Below are positions 1 through 6,530 of a DNA stretch of 10,080 nucleotides, one piece after another. The DNA is from CAISIP01 sp046594635 (GTDB lineage Bacteria; Pseudomonadota; Gammaproteobacteria; Burkholderiales; Burkholderiaceae_C): positions 1 through 10,080 of the forward strand of contig JBKJRR010000537.1 of NCBI GenBank assembly GCA_046594635.1, in the 5' to 3' direction. How positions within the stretch are numbered: position 1 is the first letter of the stretch; the number at the start of each line of letters is the position of its first letter. Position numbers and translations under genes: made by a program. The notes below the pieces were generated by a model that searched no databases, was not told the origin of the DNA, and worked only from the letters and a program-made list of their open reading frames with translations.

Positions 1-437
1 CGACTCGGCTGTCAGCAGTGGCACGCTGAGTAATGTGTATCTCAGCCTGTCCGGGCTGTGGACTTACACCACGTCATGGGACATGACCTGAAGGAGGCAA
101 TAGCATTGCTAAAAGCACTTCGGGCAAACCCGAGTGCTACGCGAACGACGAGGCGGTCATTGCTTGAAACACCGAACAATTCCTGAATCGTTATATCCAA
201 GCGTTCAAACGACTCCCGGCAGACGGGCACCAAAGCCTCACCGGGGACTGTCAGGCTCAAGCCCCGTGCGTGACGAAAGTAGAGCTGTTTTTTGAGCCGA
301 TGCTCCAGCAAGCGGATTTGTTGGCTCACCGCTGAGGGGGTCACGTTGAGCTCCCGGGCAGCCGCCGAGATACTGAGATGCCTTGAAGTGACCTCGAAAA
401 CGCGAAGCCAATTGACCGATGGAAGCTGGTTTTGCAT
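1..437 (-). pseudogene. LysR-family transcriptional regulator, broken after the DNA-binding domain and cut by the window edge
   Basis: The leftward frame from ATG 437 encodes a typical LysR N-terminus. A winged helix-turn-helix spans about residues 5-65, with the recognition region SAAARELNVTPSAVSQQIRL. A linker follows, and then the first strand of an effector domain (DRLVVRVALGFARSAFSNA), resembling the GcvA-like subgroup. The frame stops at 42-44 after 131 residues, whereas the family normally has about 300. The last dozen residues (CPMTWCKSTARTG) do not look like LysR. In the frame that begins at 78, the reading is HDVV, a TAA stop (66-64), then VHSPDRLRYTLLSVPLL open to base 1, which fits the expected continuation after the DVxV strand. 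I therefore see one frameshift near 80-85 plus one nonsense codon. It probably once controlled the divergent dioxygenase gene. The family call is firm. The pseudogene call is inferred, because sequencing error could mimic a frameshift but is less likely to add a stop too. Confidence 0.7.
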
Positions 438-445
438 TCGAATAG

Positions 446-476
446 TTTGTAGAAAAACTTAATGCTTGTCTACTAA
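446..476. promoter_or_regulatory. Imperfect inverted repeat in the divergent LysR/dioxygenase gap, candidate LysR operator
   Basis: TTTGTAGA at 446-453 and TCTACTAA at 469-476 are inverted copies with one mismatch in eight and a 15-base spacer. The repeat lies between the LysR start (437) and the preferred dioxygenase start (544), where LysR regulators usually bind. AT-rich sequence fills the spacer. Promoter elements here are weak: TTGTAG (447-452) and TACTAA (471-476) with an 18-base spacer are only a partial match to sigma70. The operator role is inferred from symmetry and position. Confidence 0.35.
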
Positions 477-543
477 ATTGATCGTTAGCAGCGCTGGCAT
501 AACACCCATACCATTGCCCACACTGTTTCAACGAAGGCCTCTC

Positions 544-1746
544 ATGATTGCCACCGCCGCGGTGCCTGCTGCAACTCCAATGGCTTTTGACATGCTGGAT
601 TGGGCGCAGAACGCGTCTCCTCACTCCGCCAGCGCGATTGAATTCAACGCCCAGCAAGTTCGACTGACTTGGGGTGATGGGCGGCGCAGCGTCTTCCACG
701 CCGTTTGGCTCCGAGACAACTGTGCCTGCGCCGAATGCAAGCATCCGAAAGCATTGGAGCGCACTTACATGTTCCTCGACCACGCCGCACCTGGAATAGT
801 GTCGGCACAGGCTGTGGAAGGTTCAGGACTGGTTGTGGAGTTCATGCAGGGCAAGAACCGTCACTCCTCCCGATTTACCTGGGGGTGGCTGCGCAACCAT
901 TGCTATGGCAGTGCAGCATTGGCCGAGCGCAAGCCCGCCAGACATCTTTGGGATTCTCAGCACAGCCAGGAACTGAGTGTCATTGACTTCAACCATTACT
1001 TCACGACCGATCGCGGGTTAAAGGCGTGGATCGACGCGTTGTTTCGGGACGGCATTGTCCTGCTACGAGGCGTACCAACCGAGCCGGGCAAGCTTATCGA
1101 AGTTGCCAATCGAATTGGGCCTGTCCGGCCATCGAACTTTGGGGAATACTACGACGTAGTGTCAATGCCCAACCCCAACGCGGTGGCCTACACTTCTTTG
1201 GGACTGGAGTTGCATTCTGACTTGGCGAATTGGCGCTTCCCACCAGACTTCCAGATGCTCTGCTGTCTGCAAAACAGTGTGGTGGGTGGGGAGTCTATTT
1301 TTGCGGACGGGTTTCGTGTCGCAGAGGACCTGCGCAGGCAAGACCCTGAGTCGTTCAAGATTCTGTGCACGCACCCACTGACGTTTCGCTTCCAAGATAG
1401 CTCTTGCGACATTGAGACTAATGCAGCCACTTTAGACGTGGATAGCGGTGGAGCCTTGACGCGCATTCGCTTTAACAACTGGCTGCGTTCTGCAATGCAA
1501 CTGCCCGCCGAACTGACAGAGCCCATGTATGCGGCTCTTACCGCATTGTGGAAGCTCTTGAGAGATAAGAAGTACCACCTTACAACACGTTTGAGCGCAG
1601 GTGAGCTCATTACCTATGACAACAGTCGCATCCTCCATGGACGAGTTAGCTTTGATGCGAACACGGGCGAACGCCACCTACAGGGGTGCTACATGAATCG
1701 GGAAGACATGGCCAGTAGACGGCGCTTGTTGGAACGTGAAATGTAG
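544..1746 (+). CDS. Gamma-butyrobetaine hydroxylase-like Fe(II)/2-oxoglutarate dioxygenase
   Basis: Cytoplasmic non-haem iron oxygenase of the BBOX/TauD superfamily, 400 residues from ATG 544. GAAGG at 533-537 with a 6-base spacer supports that start over the in-frame TTG at 466. An N-terminal GBBH-like domain (about 35-125) has the zinc cluster C60, C62, C65 (in RDNCACAEC) and H119. The catalytic double-stranded beta-helix (about 140-390) has the HxD iron ligands H224 and D226 (LELHSDLANW), distal H365 (ILHGR) and the 2-oxoglutarate-binding arginine R377 (ERHLQGCY). By alignment from memory with human BBOX1, the trimethylammonium-cage aromatics correspond to F199, Y203, Y216 and Y383, so a quaternary-ammonium substrate is plausible. 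The known family reaction hydroxylates gamma-butyrobetaine to L-carnitine, with decarboxylation of 2-oxoglutarate. A related trimethyllysine or other betaine substrate is possible. The gene is divergent from a broken LysR regulator, and its base composition is lower in GC than the operon to the right. Confidence 0.85.
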   Translation: MIATAAVPAATPMAFDMLDWAQNASPHSASAIEFNAQQVRLTWGDGRRSVFHAVWLRDNCACAECKHPKALERTYMFLDHAAPGIVSAQAVEGSGLVVEFMQGKNRHSSRFTWGWLRNHCYGSAALAERKPARHLWDSQHSQELSVIDFNHYFTTDRGLKAWIDALFRDGIVLLRGVPTEPGKLIEVANRIGPVRPSNFGEYYDVVSMPNPNAVAYTSLGLELHSDLANWRFPPDFQMLCCLQNSVVGGESIFADGFRVAEDLRRQDPESFKILCTHPLTFRFQDSSCDIETNAATLDVDSGGALTRIRFNNWLRSAMQLPAELTEPMYAALTALWKLLRDKKYHLTTRLSAGELITYDNSRILHGRVSFDANTGERHLQGCYMNREDMASRRRLLEREM

Positions 1747-1763
1747 TCAAAGAAAAGACACTG

Positions 1764-1790
1764 AATGTCGGCCTCAAGGCGCGGCATTTT
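1764..1790 (+). terminator. Candidate rho-independent terminator after the dioxygenase gene
   Basis: Starting 18 bases after the dioxygenase stop, AATGTCGGCC pairs with GGCGCGGCATT around a TCAA loop. The stem has one bulged G and one G-T wobble, and the 3' arm runs into TTTT (1787-1790). This is the usual form and position of an intrinsic terminator, although the T-run is short. Confidence 0.5.
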
Positions 1791-2032
1791 GAACAATGGA
1801 ACATGCCTTTGGGTCGGTTGGAGCCCCGCCAACTTGTGTGCCGACAGACTGTTTCCTGCCATGAAGAGTCGTTCGAGTCGCCCTCGTCGCCTGTTCGTGG
1901 CGGCAAACAGACAAGCGACGCTGATCGGCCAGCCACGGCAACCGGGATCCTCATGTTGAATTGTGGGTTTTTCGCACAATCATCTAGTCCAGCCGCCACC
2001 CCACATTGTTCGCATAGGCCTGGCCGTCTCAC

Positions 2033-2116
2033 ATGGCCGCGATCAGCCCGCAGACCTGGCTGGTGGTGGTCTTCCTTGGCGCTTTGAGCGCCGCCGGCTA
2101 TTGGTGGTGGCTCTGA
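2033..2116 (+). pseudogene. 27-residue hydrophobic frame, possible C-terminal remnant of a membrane protein
   Basis: ATG 2033 to TGA 2116 encodes MAAISPQTWLVVVFLGALSA followed by AGYWWWL, a single predicted transmembrane segment ending in an aromatic cluster. No Shine-Dalgarno sequence precedes it. A strong GC hairpin lies 21 bases downstream. It is either the last transmembrane helix of a deleted transporter or membrane protein, or a small membrane peptide, or chance. I do not recognise a family, and no function is proposed. Confidence 0.25.
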
Positions 2117-2137
2117 GCCTTGCGCTACGGGTCTGGC

Positions 2138-2155
2138 GGCCGGGGCAGCCCGGCC
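2138..2155. terminator. Perfect GC-rich hairpin, terminator-like, orphaned
   Basis: GGCCGGG pairs exactly with CCCGGCC around a GCAG loop. Only TT follows on the + strand, so it is a weak intrinsic terminator at best. Its position just after the hydrophobic frame suggests the 3' end of a lost gene. It would also help insulate the IclR promoter downstream. Confidence 0.35.
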
Positions 2156-2250
2156 TTCAGGACAGCTTCGGTCACGCGCCGAAGATGGCGCGCCATCGCC
2201 AGTCGTGCAACCCAAGTCAACCGGCGCTCGAACCATCTTCGAAATTGCGC

Positions 2251-2280
2251 TTGACAGCGCAGACACGCTGCGCATAGACT
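2251..2280 (+). promoter_or_regulatory. Sigma70-like promoter for the IclR-led operon
   Basis: A perfect -35 box TTGACA (2251-2256) is separated by 18 bases from TAGACT (2275-2280), which matches TATAAT at four of six positions. Transcription would start near 2287, giving a leader of about 28-37 bases. The -35 box is the loop of the inverted repeat TGCGC/GCGCA (2246-2261). The spacer contains a second repeat, GCGCAG/CTGCGC (2257-2273). Such symmetry over the core promoter suits a repressor site. Confidence 0.55.
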
Positions 2281-2289
2281 GCGGTCAGT

Positions 2290-2318
2290 TCATATCCATG
2301 ATCAATATTCACATATGA
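2290..2318. promoter_or_regulatory. Inverted repeat TCATAT-N17-ATATGA over the IclR start codon, possible operator
   Basis: TCATAT (2290-2295) and ATATGA (2313-2318) form an inverted repeat spanning the predicted transcription start and the first ATG of the IclR gene. The AT-rich centre includes TGATCA. IclR-family regulators often control their own operon through palindromes near the promoter, so autoregulation is plausible. This is inferred from symmetry only. Confidence 0.3.
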
Positions 2319-3115
2319 GAACTATGGAAGTCAAATCCGCCGCCCGTATCCTCGACCTTCTCGAGATGCTCAGTGTCGTTCCAGGCCCGATGCGCTTGAC
2401 GGATATTGCGCGCCAGATGGAAATGCCCAAGAGCAGCACGGTGGCGCTGCTTGGCACCTTGTCAGGTCGTGGTTACGTGGAGCAGCGCGGCGAAGGCTAT
2501 GTGATCGCAGCGCGGTATCGCGATGGCGACTGGATCGCCGGCGAGTGCGGCCTGATGCGCCGCGTCGCGCAGACCATCATGATCGCTCTGGCCGCCCAGA
2601 CCGGCGAATCCTGCTTTCTGGCGATTGCCGCGCAGGACTGGCACGTGCAATACGTCGAAAAAGCCGTCAGCGACAACCCGTTGCGCTACGACATTGCCTT
2701 GCCCTTGCTGCGCCCGGCGCATGCCACCTCGGTCGGCCTGGTGCTGCTTGCGGATCAGCCGGATGACGTCCTGCTGCGATATCTGAGCAGTGGCCGGGTC
2801 ACCAAACTGACAGAAAGAACCATCACCGACCCAGAGCGATTGATGAGCGAAGTCGCGCGTGTTCGCTCCGACGGGGTCGCGACCATCGCCAACAGTTCTG
2901 TCATGGGGGCCTCCGGTGTGGCGGCTCCGATTCGGGGAAGCGGCGGCACGATCATCGGAGCGCTGTGTGTCATCGCTCCTACGCCCCGCTTCGATTCCGC
3001 ACGTGAAAACATTACCGTGCACCTGCGCGCCGCCGCATTGCAAATCTGTGCGCAGCTACCCACCCACCATGCGACCAGTGACGCTGCACCGAGGCAGTCA
3101 CGATGGAGCGCGTGA
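2315..3115 (+). CDS. IclR-family transcriptional regulator
   Basis: 266-residue DNA-binding regulator. Residues about 8-68 form the IclR winged helix-turn-helix (SAARILDLLEML, then RLTDIARQMEMPKSSTVALL and the wing GYVEQRGEGYVI). Residues about 80-250 form the GAF-like effector domain, with the family signature VMGASGVAAPIRGSGGTIIG near its end. The size is normal for the family. The start is uncertain. ATG 2315 has no clear Shine-Dalgarno, and ATG 2324 (MEVKSAARIL, the commoner IclR N-terminus) has only a poorly spaced GAGA. Its last 13 bases overlap the FAD oxidoreductase gene, so regulator and enzymes share one transcript. The regulator probably senses the catabolised compound or an intermediate. 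Whether it represses or activates cannot be read, although the promoter-embedded palindromes favour repression and autoregulation. Confidence 0.88.
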   Translation: MRTMEVKSAARILDLLEMLSVVPGPMRLTDIARQMEMPKSSTVALLGTLSGRGYVEQRGEGYVIAARYRDGDWIAGECGLMRRVAQTIMIALAAQTGESCFLAIAAQDWHVQYVEKAVSDNPLRYDIALPLLRPAHATSVGLVLLADQPDDVLLRYLSSGRVTKLTERTITDPERLMSEVARVRSDGVATIANSSVMGASGVAAPIRGSGGTIIGALCVIAPTPRFDSARENITVHLRAAALQICAQLPTHHATSDAAPRQSRWSA

Positions 3116-4356
3116 ACGGCCACGCCAGGACGGTTGTCGTCGTAGGCGCTGGCATCGTCGGCGCCACCTGCGCACTCACGCTGCTGCGGCGTGGCCACAG
3201 TGTCACCCTGGTGGACCGCGATGTGCCGGGCATGGGCTGTTCGTTCGGCAACGGGGGTGCGATCAGCCCCGACTTCTGCGTACCGATGTCGATGCCTGGC
3301 ATGCTGCGCCGCATCCCGCGCTGGCTGACCGATCCACTGGGGCCGCTTTCGCTCGATTGGCGCCATGTGCCGCGTGCCCTGCCCTGGCTCTTGCGCTGGG
3401 TCGCTGCGGGCAGGCCGCAGCGCGTCAGACAGATTTCTGCTGCGATGCGTGCCCTGCATGCACCCGCCCTCGACCTGTACCAGCAGTTGCTCGGTGAACG
3501 GTACGACGCCCTGATCGAAAAGACCGGCCAGTTGTACGTCTGGCGCAATGCGAATGCCAGCCCGTCGGAAGAAATCGCACGGCAGTTGCGGCAGTCCCAT
3601 GGCATCGTGGTTCAGACCTTGACCCCGCATGACATCCAGCGCATCGATCCGGACCTGGCCCAGGGTTTCGTGCGCGGCCTGTATTTTCCGGAGAACGCAC
3701 ACACGGTGGATCCGCTGGGGCTGGTCGACGCGATCGTCGAGTTGTTTGTGCAATCCGGCGGCACGGTGGTGCGCGACGCTGTGCGCGCATTCGAGCTGCG
3801 CAAGGGACAAGCTGTGTGTACGGTAGGCGCCAACGGCAAACTGCAGGCCGACACTTTTGTACTGGCGGCAGGTCTGGCATCCGCCGCGCTGGCCGAGCAG
3901 CTGGGTGACCGGATTCCGTTGCAGGCCGAGCGCGGATATCACGCCATGCTGCCGGATCCGAAAGTGAGCCCCAAGGTAAAGATTGGCAACCGCGACCAGA
4001 TGTTCGGGCTCACGCCGATGCGCGCGGGTGTGAGGATATCGGGTACGGTCGTAATCACAAACCCCGCGGAGCCGGCCGACATGCGCCGCGCGTCGGCCCT
4101 GCTCACCAATGCCAAACGAATGTACCCCGGCCTGAACGGTGCCGGCGTGACGTTCTGGATGGGTGACCGGCCTTCCACCCCGGACAGCTTGCCTGTGATC
4201 GACCACGCCCGGCGGGCTGGCAATGTACTTTACGCATTCGGGCACGGGCACTGCGGACTGAGCGGGGCACCGATGACCGCCCAGCTGATTGCCAGCCTGG
4301 TGTCTGGCGAACGTCCTGCCATCGATGCCAGAGCATTTAGCCGCAACCGCTTCTGA
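3103..4356 (+). CDS. FAD-dependent oxidoreductase, DadA/DAO family (D-amino acid or secondary-amine dehydrogenase)
   Basis: 417-residue flavoprotein of the DAO superfamily. The N-terminal dinucleotide-binding fold has VVVVGAGIVGATCA (GxGxxG at G15, G17, G20), followed by the acidic end of strand 2 in VTLVDRD. The next segment, CSFGNGGAISPD, is the DadA-type FAD-binding loop. The C-terminus carries TPDSLPVID and YAFGHGHCGLSGAP, the second FAD contact region. DadA-type enzymes oxidise D-amino acids, proline-type imino acids or N-methyl amino acids to the keto or imino product and pass electrons to the respiratory chain. Which substrate applies here cannot be told. No signal peptide is seen, so it is cytoplasmic or peripheral to the membrane. 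GAGG at 3091-3094 with an 8-base spacer fixes the start inside the IclR gene. It lies 17 bases before hyuA, so it probably oxidises the product of HyuAB, or an amine side product. Confidence 0.85.
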   Translation: MERVNGHARTVVVVGAGIVGATCALTLLRRGHSVTLVDRDVPGMGCSFGNGGAISPDFCVPMSMPGMLRRIPRWLTDPLGPLSLDWRHVPRALPWLLRWVAAGRPQRVRQISAAMRALHAPALDLYQQLLGERYDALIEKTGQLYVWRNANASPSEEIARQLRQSHGIVVQTLTPHDIQRIDPDLAQGFVRGLYFPENAHTVDPLGLVDAIVELFVQSGGTVVRDAVRAFELRKGQAVCTVGANGKLQADTFVLAAGLASAALAEQLGDRIPLQAERGYHAMLPDPKVSPKVKIGNRDQMFGLTPMRAGVRISGTVVITNPAEPADMRRASALLTNAKRMYPGLNGAGVTFWMGDRPSTPDSLPVIDHARRAGNVLYAFGHGHCGLSGAPMTAQLIASLVSGERPAIDARAFSRNRF

Positions 4357-4373
4357 TCCCGCAGCAGAACCCC

Positions 4374-6530
4374 ATGAAAGCCCCACCGATGCCCATTTCA
4401 CAGGACGGATCCGTCCGGCCGACCCAGCCCTTTTCCATCGGGATCGATACCGGCGGCACCCATACGGACCTGGTACTGGCAGGCCCCGACTTGTTGCTTA
4501 CGCTCAAGCTGCCGACCACGCCGGCCGATCTGAACGATGGCATCGTCGATGGGCTGCAACGGATCCTGCGGGATGCCGGTGTGGCGGCACGCGACGTGGG
4601 TCGCTTCGTGTACGCCAGCACCTTCGTTACCAACCTGATCGTCGAGGGCCGTGAACGCCGCCTGGGCCTGATCGGTACGGATGGTTTTCGGGATGTGCTG
4701 GAAATCGGACGTGCCTCGCGCAAACCGGACGTCTACGACATTCAATGGCGCCCCCCCGCACCCCTGGTGCCGCGCTATCTGCGTCACACGGTGATCGAGC
4801 GCATGGACCACCAGGGCCGTGTCGTCGTGCCACTTGACGAAATGTCCGTCGTTGCCGCATTGGAGCGGCTGGCCGCCCTGGGTGTCGAGAGCATTGCAGT
4901 GTGCCTGCTGCATGCGTACGTGAATCCCGAGCATGAGCGGCGCATCGCCGAACTTGCGCTGCAGGTATGCCCGGACATGGACGTTTCGTTGTCGTGCGAT
5001 GTGGTGCGCGAGTTTCGTGAGTATGAACGCACCAGTACGACCTGCATCAACGCATTCATCAAGCGACCGATCCGCGAGCACCTTGCGAGCCTGGCGCAAC
5101 GGATTCGCGCCACGGGCATCGAGACGGCGCCATTCATCATGCAAGGCAATGGGGGTGTCTGCACTTTTGCCGCGGCGACCCGTTTGCCGGTTTCCGTCAC
5201 GCACTCCGGCGTGATGGGCGGCATCGTCGGTGCCACGGCATTGGCGCTGGGTTGTGGCATCGAAGACATCATCACGCTCGACATGGGCGGCACCAGTGCC
5301 GACGTGTCCCTGGTGACGGCCGGCAAGCCGGTGCTGGCCAACCGCAGCTCGGTGGGTGCGCACCCGCTGATCGTACCGACGCTGGACATGGTCACGATCG
5401 GCGCCGGCGGCGGCTCCATCGCCTGGGCAGAAAGCGGCTCGGCGATGCGTGTCGGACCGCGCAGTGCGGGATCCGTTCCTGGCCCAGTGTGTTACGGCCA
5501 GGACGGCACGCAGGCAACCGTGACGGACGCAAACCTGTATTGCGGACGGCTCAACGCAGACTATTTTCTGGCGGGCGCCCGGCCGCTGTTTCCCGAACTG
5601 GCGCGGGCAGCCATGGAACGCCTGGGCCAGGACCTGGGAACCACGGCTGACGCGGCAGCGCTGGGCATCATTGCCATCGCCGAAGCCCACATGGCCAACG
5701 CCGTCAAGCTGGTCTCGGTGGAGCGAGGCCTGGACCCGCGGGACTTCACGCTGGTCGCGTTTGGTGGTGCCGGCGCCTTGCACGCGGTACAACTGGCCGA
5801 AGCCCTGGCGATTGATCGCATCCTGATTCCACCCGCGCCCGGCAACCTGTCGGCCATGGGCCTGATCTGCGCCGATGTGCGCCACGATCTGACCCGCACG
5901 CATGTCGCGGACCTGGATACGCTCGACGTGCAACAGGTGCACAGCTTGTATCGGCAACTGCTGGACGAAGCCGCGAAATTGCTGGACGAAGATGCCGTGC
6001 CGGCAGACCGGCGCCTGTTCACCTTGTCCGCGGACGTGCGGTATCAGGGACAAAACTACCACCTCAACCTGCCGGTGCCGGACGGCGAACTGCGGCAGGG
6101 GATGGGCGAACTGGCAGCGAGGTTCCATGTCCAGCACCAGCGTGTCTACGGATACCAACTGGCGGATCGTTCGCTGCAACTCGTCAACACCCGCGTCACC
6201 GCCACAGGAAGCAATCCGCCGGCCCATTGGCAGCAAGTTCACAACGCCACCGCCAACCCGGAACCGACGCAGACGCGGCAGATCCTGCTTGCCAGCGGTG
6301 AACGCGTGCGCACGCCGGTCTACCGCATGCTGACCTTGCCGGCAGACTTCTCGTTGTCCGGGCCGGCCATCGTCGAATACCCGGGCGCCACCCTGTACCT
6401 GGCGCCGGGCTGGTCCTGCCGTCTTGACGCCATGCAGAACGCCCATCTGGTACGCCAAAGGCACTCTGACACAGAAACCACGCTGCCCGCCGCGGCGTAC
6501 ACCCAGCGAGATGCCGTCCATGCCGAATGA
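4374..6530 (+). CDS. Hydantoinase/oxoprolinase family protein, ATP-binding subunit (HyuA-like)
   Basis: 718-residue homologue of HyuA, 5-oxoprolinase N-half, caprolactamase alpha and acetone/acetophenone carboxylase beta subunits. Hydant_A_N lies at about 20-200 and begins with the phosphate-binding loop IGIDTGGTHTDLVL (G23-D32). The Hydantoinase_A core at about 215-510 has LDMGGTSADVSLV (L302 onward), GAGGGS (343-348), GPRSAGSVPGPVCYG (361 onward) and AFGGAGALH (462-470), which are the ASKHA-type nucleotide-binding motifs. A C-terminal beta domain follows to about 690. These enzymes use ATP to phosphorylate a cyclic amide or enol before hydrolysis or carboxylation, and need the HyuB partner. 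ATG 4374 is used, but ATG 4389 (MPISQDGS) is equally possible because neither has a strong Shine-Dalgarno. The first part of the gene follows the FAD enzyme by 17 bases, and the stop overlaps hyuB by 11 bases, implying translational coupling and a 1:1 complex. Confidence 0.9.
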   Translation: MKAPPMPISQDGSVRPTQPFSIGIDTGGTHTDLVLAGPDLLLTLKLPTTPADLNDGIVDGLQRILRDAGVAARDVGRFVYASTFVTNLIVEGRERRLGLIGTDGFRDVLEIGRASRKPDVYDIQWRPPAPLVPRYLRHTVIERMDHQGRVVVPLDEMSVVAALERLAALGVESIAVCLLHAYVNPEHERRIAELALQVCPDMDVSLSCDVVREFREYERTSTTCINAFIKRPIREHLASLAQRIRATGIETAPFIMQGNGGVCTFAAATRLPVSVTHSGVMGGIVGATALALGCGIEDIITLDMGGTSADVSLVTAGKPVLANRSSVGAHPLIVPTLDMVTIGAGGGSIAWAESGSAMRVGPRSAGSVPGPVCYGQDGTQATVTDANLYCGRLNADYFLAGARPLFPELARAAMERLGQDLGTTADAAALGIIAIAEAHMANAVKLVSVERGLDPRDFTLVAFGGAGALHAVQLAEALAIDRILIPPAPGNLSAMGLICADVRHDLTRTHVADLDTLDVQQVHSLYRQLLDEAAKLLDEDAVPADRRLFTLSADVRYQGQNYHLNLPVPDGELRQGMGELAARFHVQHQRVYGYQLADRSLQLVNTRVTATGSNPPAHWQQVHNATANPEPTQTRQILLASGERVRTPVYRMLTLPADFSLSGPAIVEYPGATLYLAPGWSCRLDAMQNAHLVRQRHSDTETTLPAAAYTQRDAVHAE

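Larger units (their letters stand above)
1791..2245. other. Gene-poor stretch, probable recombination scar
   Basis: No reading frame on either strand has a recognisable domain, a ribosome-binding site and coding-like composition. The open frames here (up to 209 codons, leftward, partly opposite the dioxygenase 3' end) have low-complexity, Arg/Pro/Cys-rich translations that match nothing I know. I saw no clear transposase remnant, terminal inverted repeats or target duplication. GC content rises from left to right across this stretch, so it is probably where two blocks of different origin meet. The only structured elements are a short hydrophobic frame (2033-2116) and a GC hairpin (2138-2155). 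Confidence 0.45.

Noticed and set aside
466..543. TTG start giving the dioxygenase 26 extra residues
   Set aside because: No ribosome-binding site precedes it, the extension lies outside the family domain, and it would overlap the inverted repeat; ATG 544 has GAAGG at good spacing.
1791..2245. Insertion-sequence remnant in the scar
   Set aside because: No transposase-like peptide, terminal inverted repeats or flanking duplication could be found by reading.
1646..2275. 209-codon leftward frame over the end of the dioxygenase gene and the scar
   Set aside because: The translation is Ser/Pro/Arg/Cys-rich with no family resemblance, it overlaps a real gene, and nothing supports a start.
2755..4401. 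548-codon open frame on the minus strand opposite the IclR and FAD oxidoreductase genes
   Set aside because: It spans two genuine genes in antisense, has no recognisable domain and has low-complexity composition; it is a shadow frame.
6424..6519. N-terminal extension of HyuB from ATG 6424
   Set aside because: The 32 extra residues are Arg/Pro/Thr-rich, lie within hyuA in another frame and are absent from the family; ATG 6520 has a plausible ribosome-binding site.
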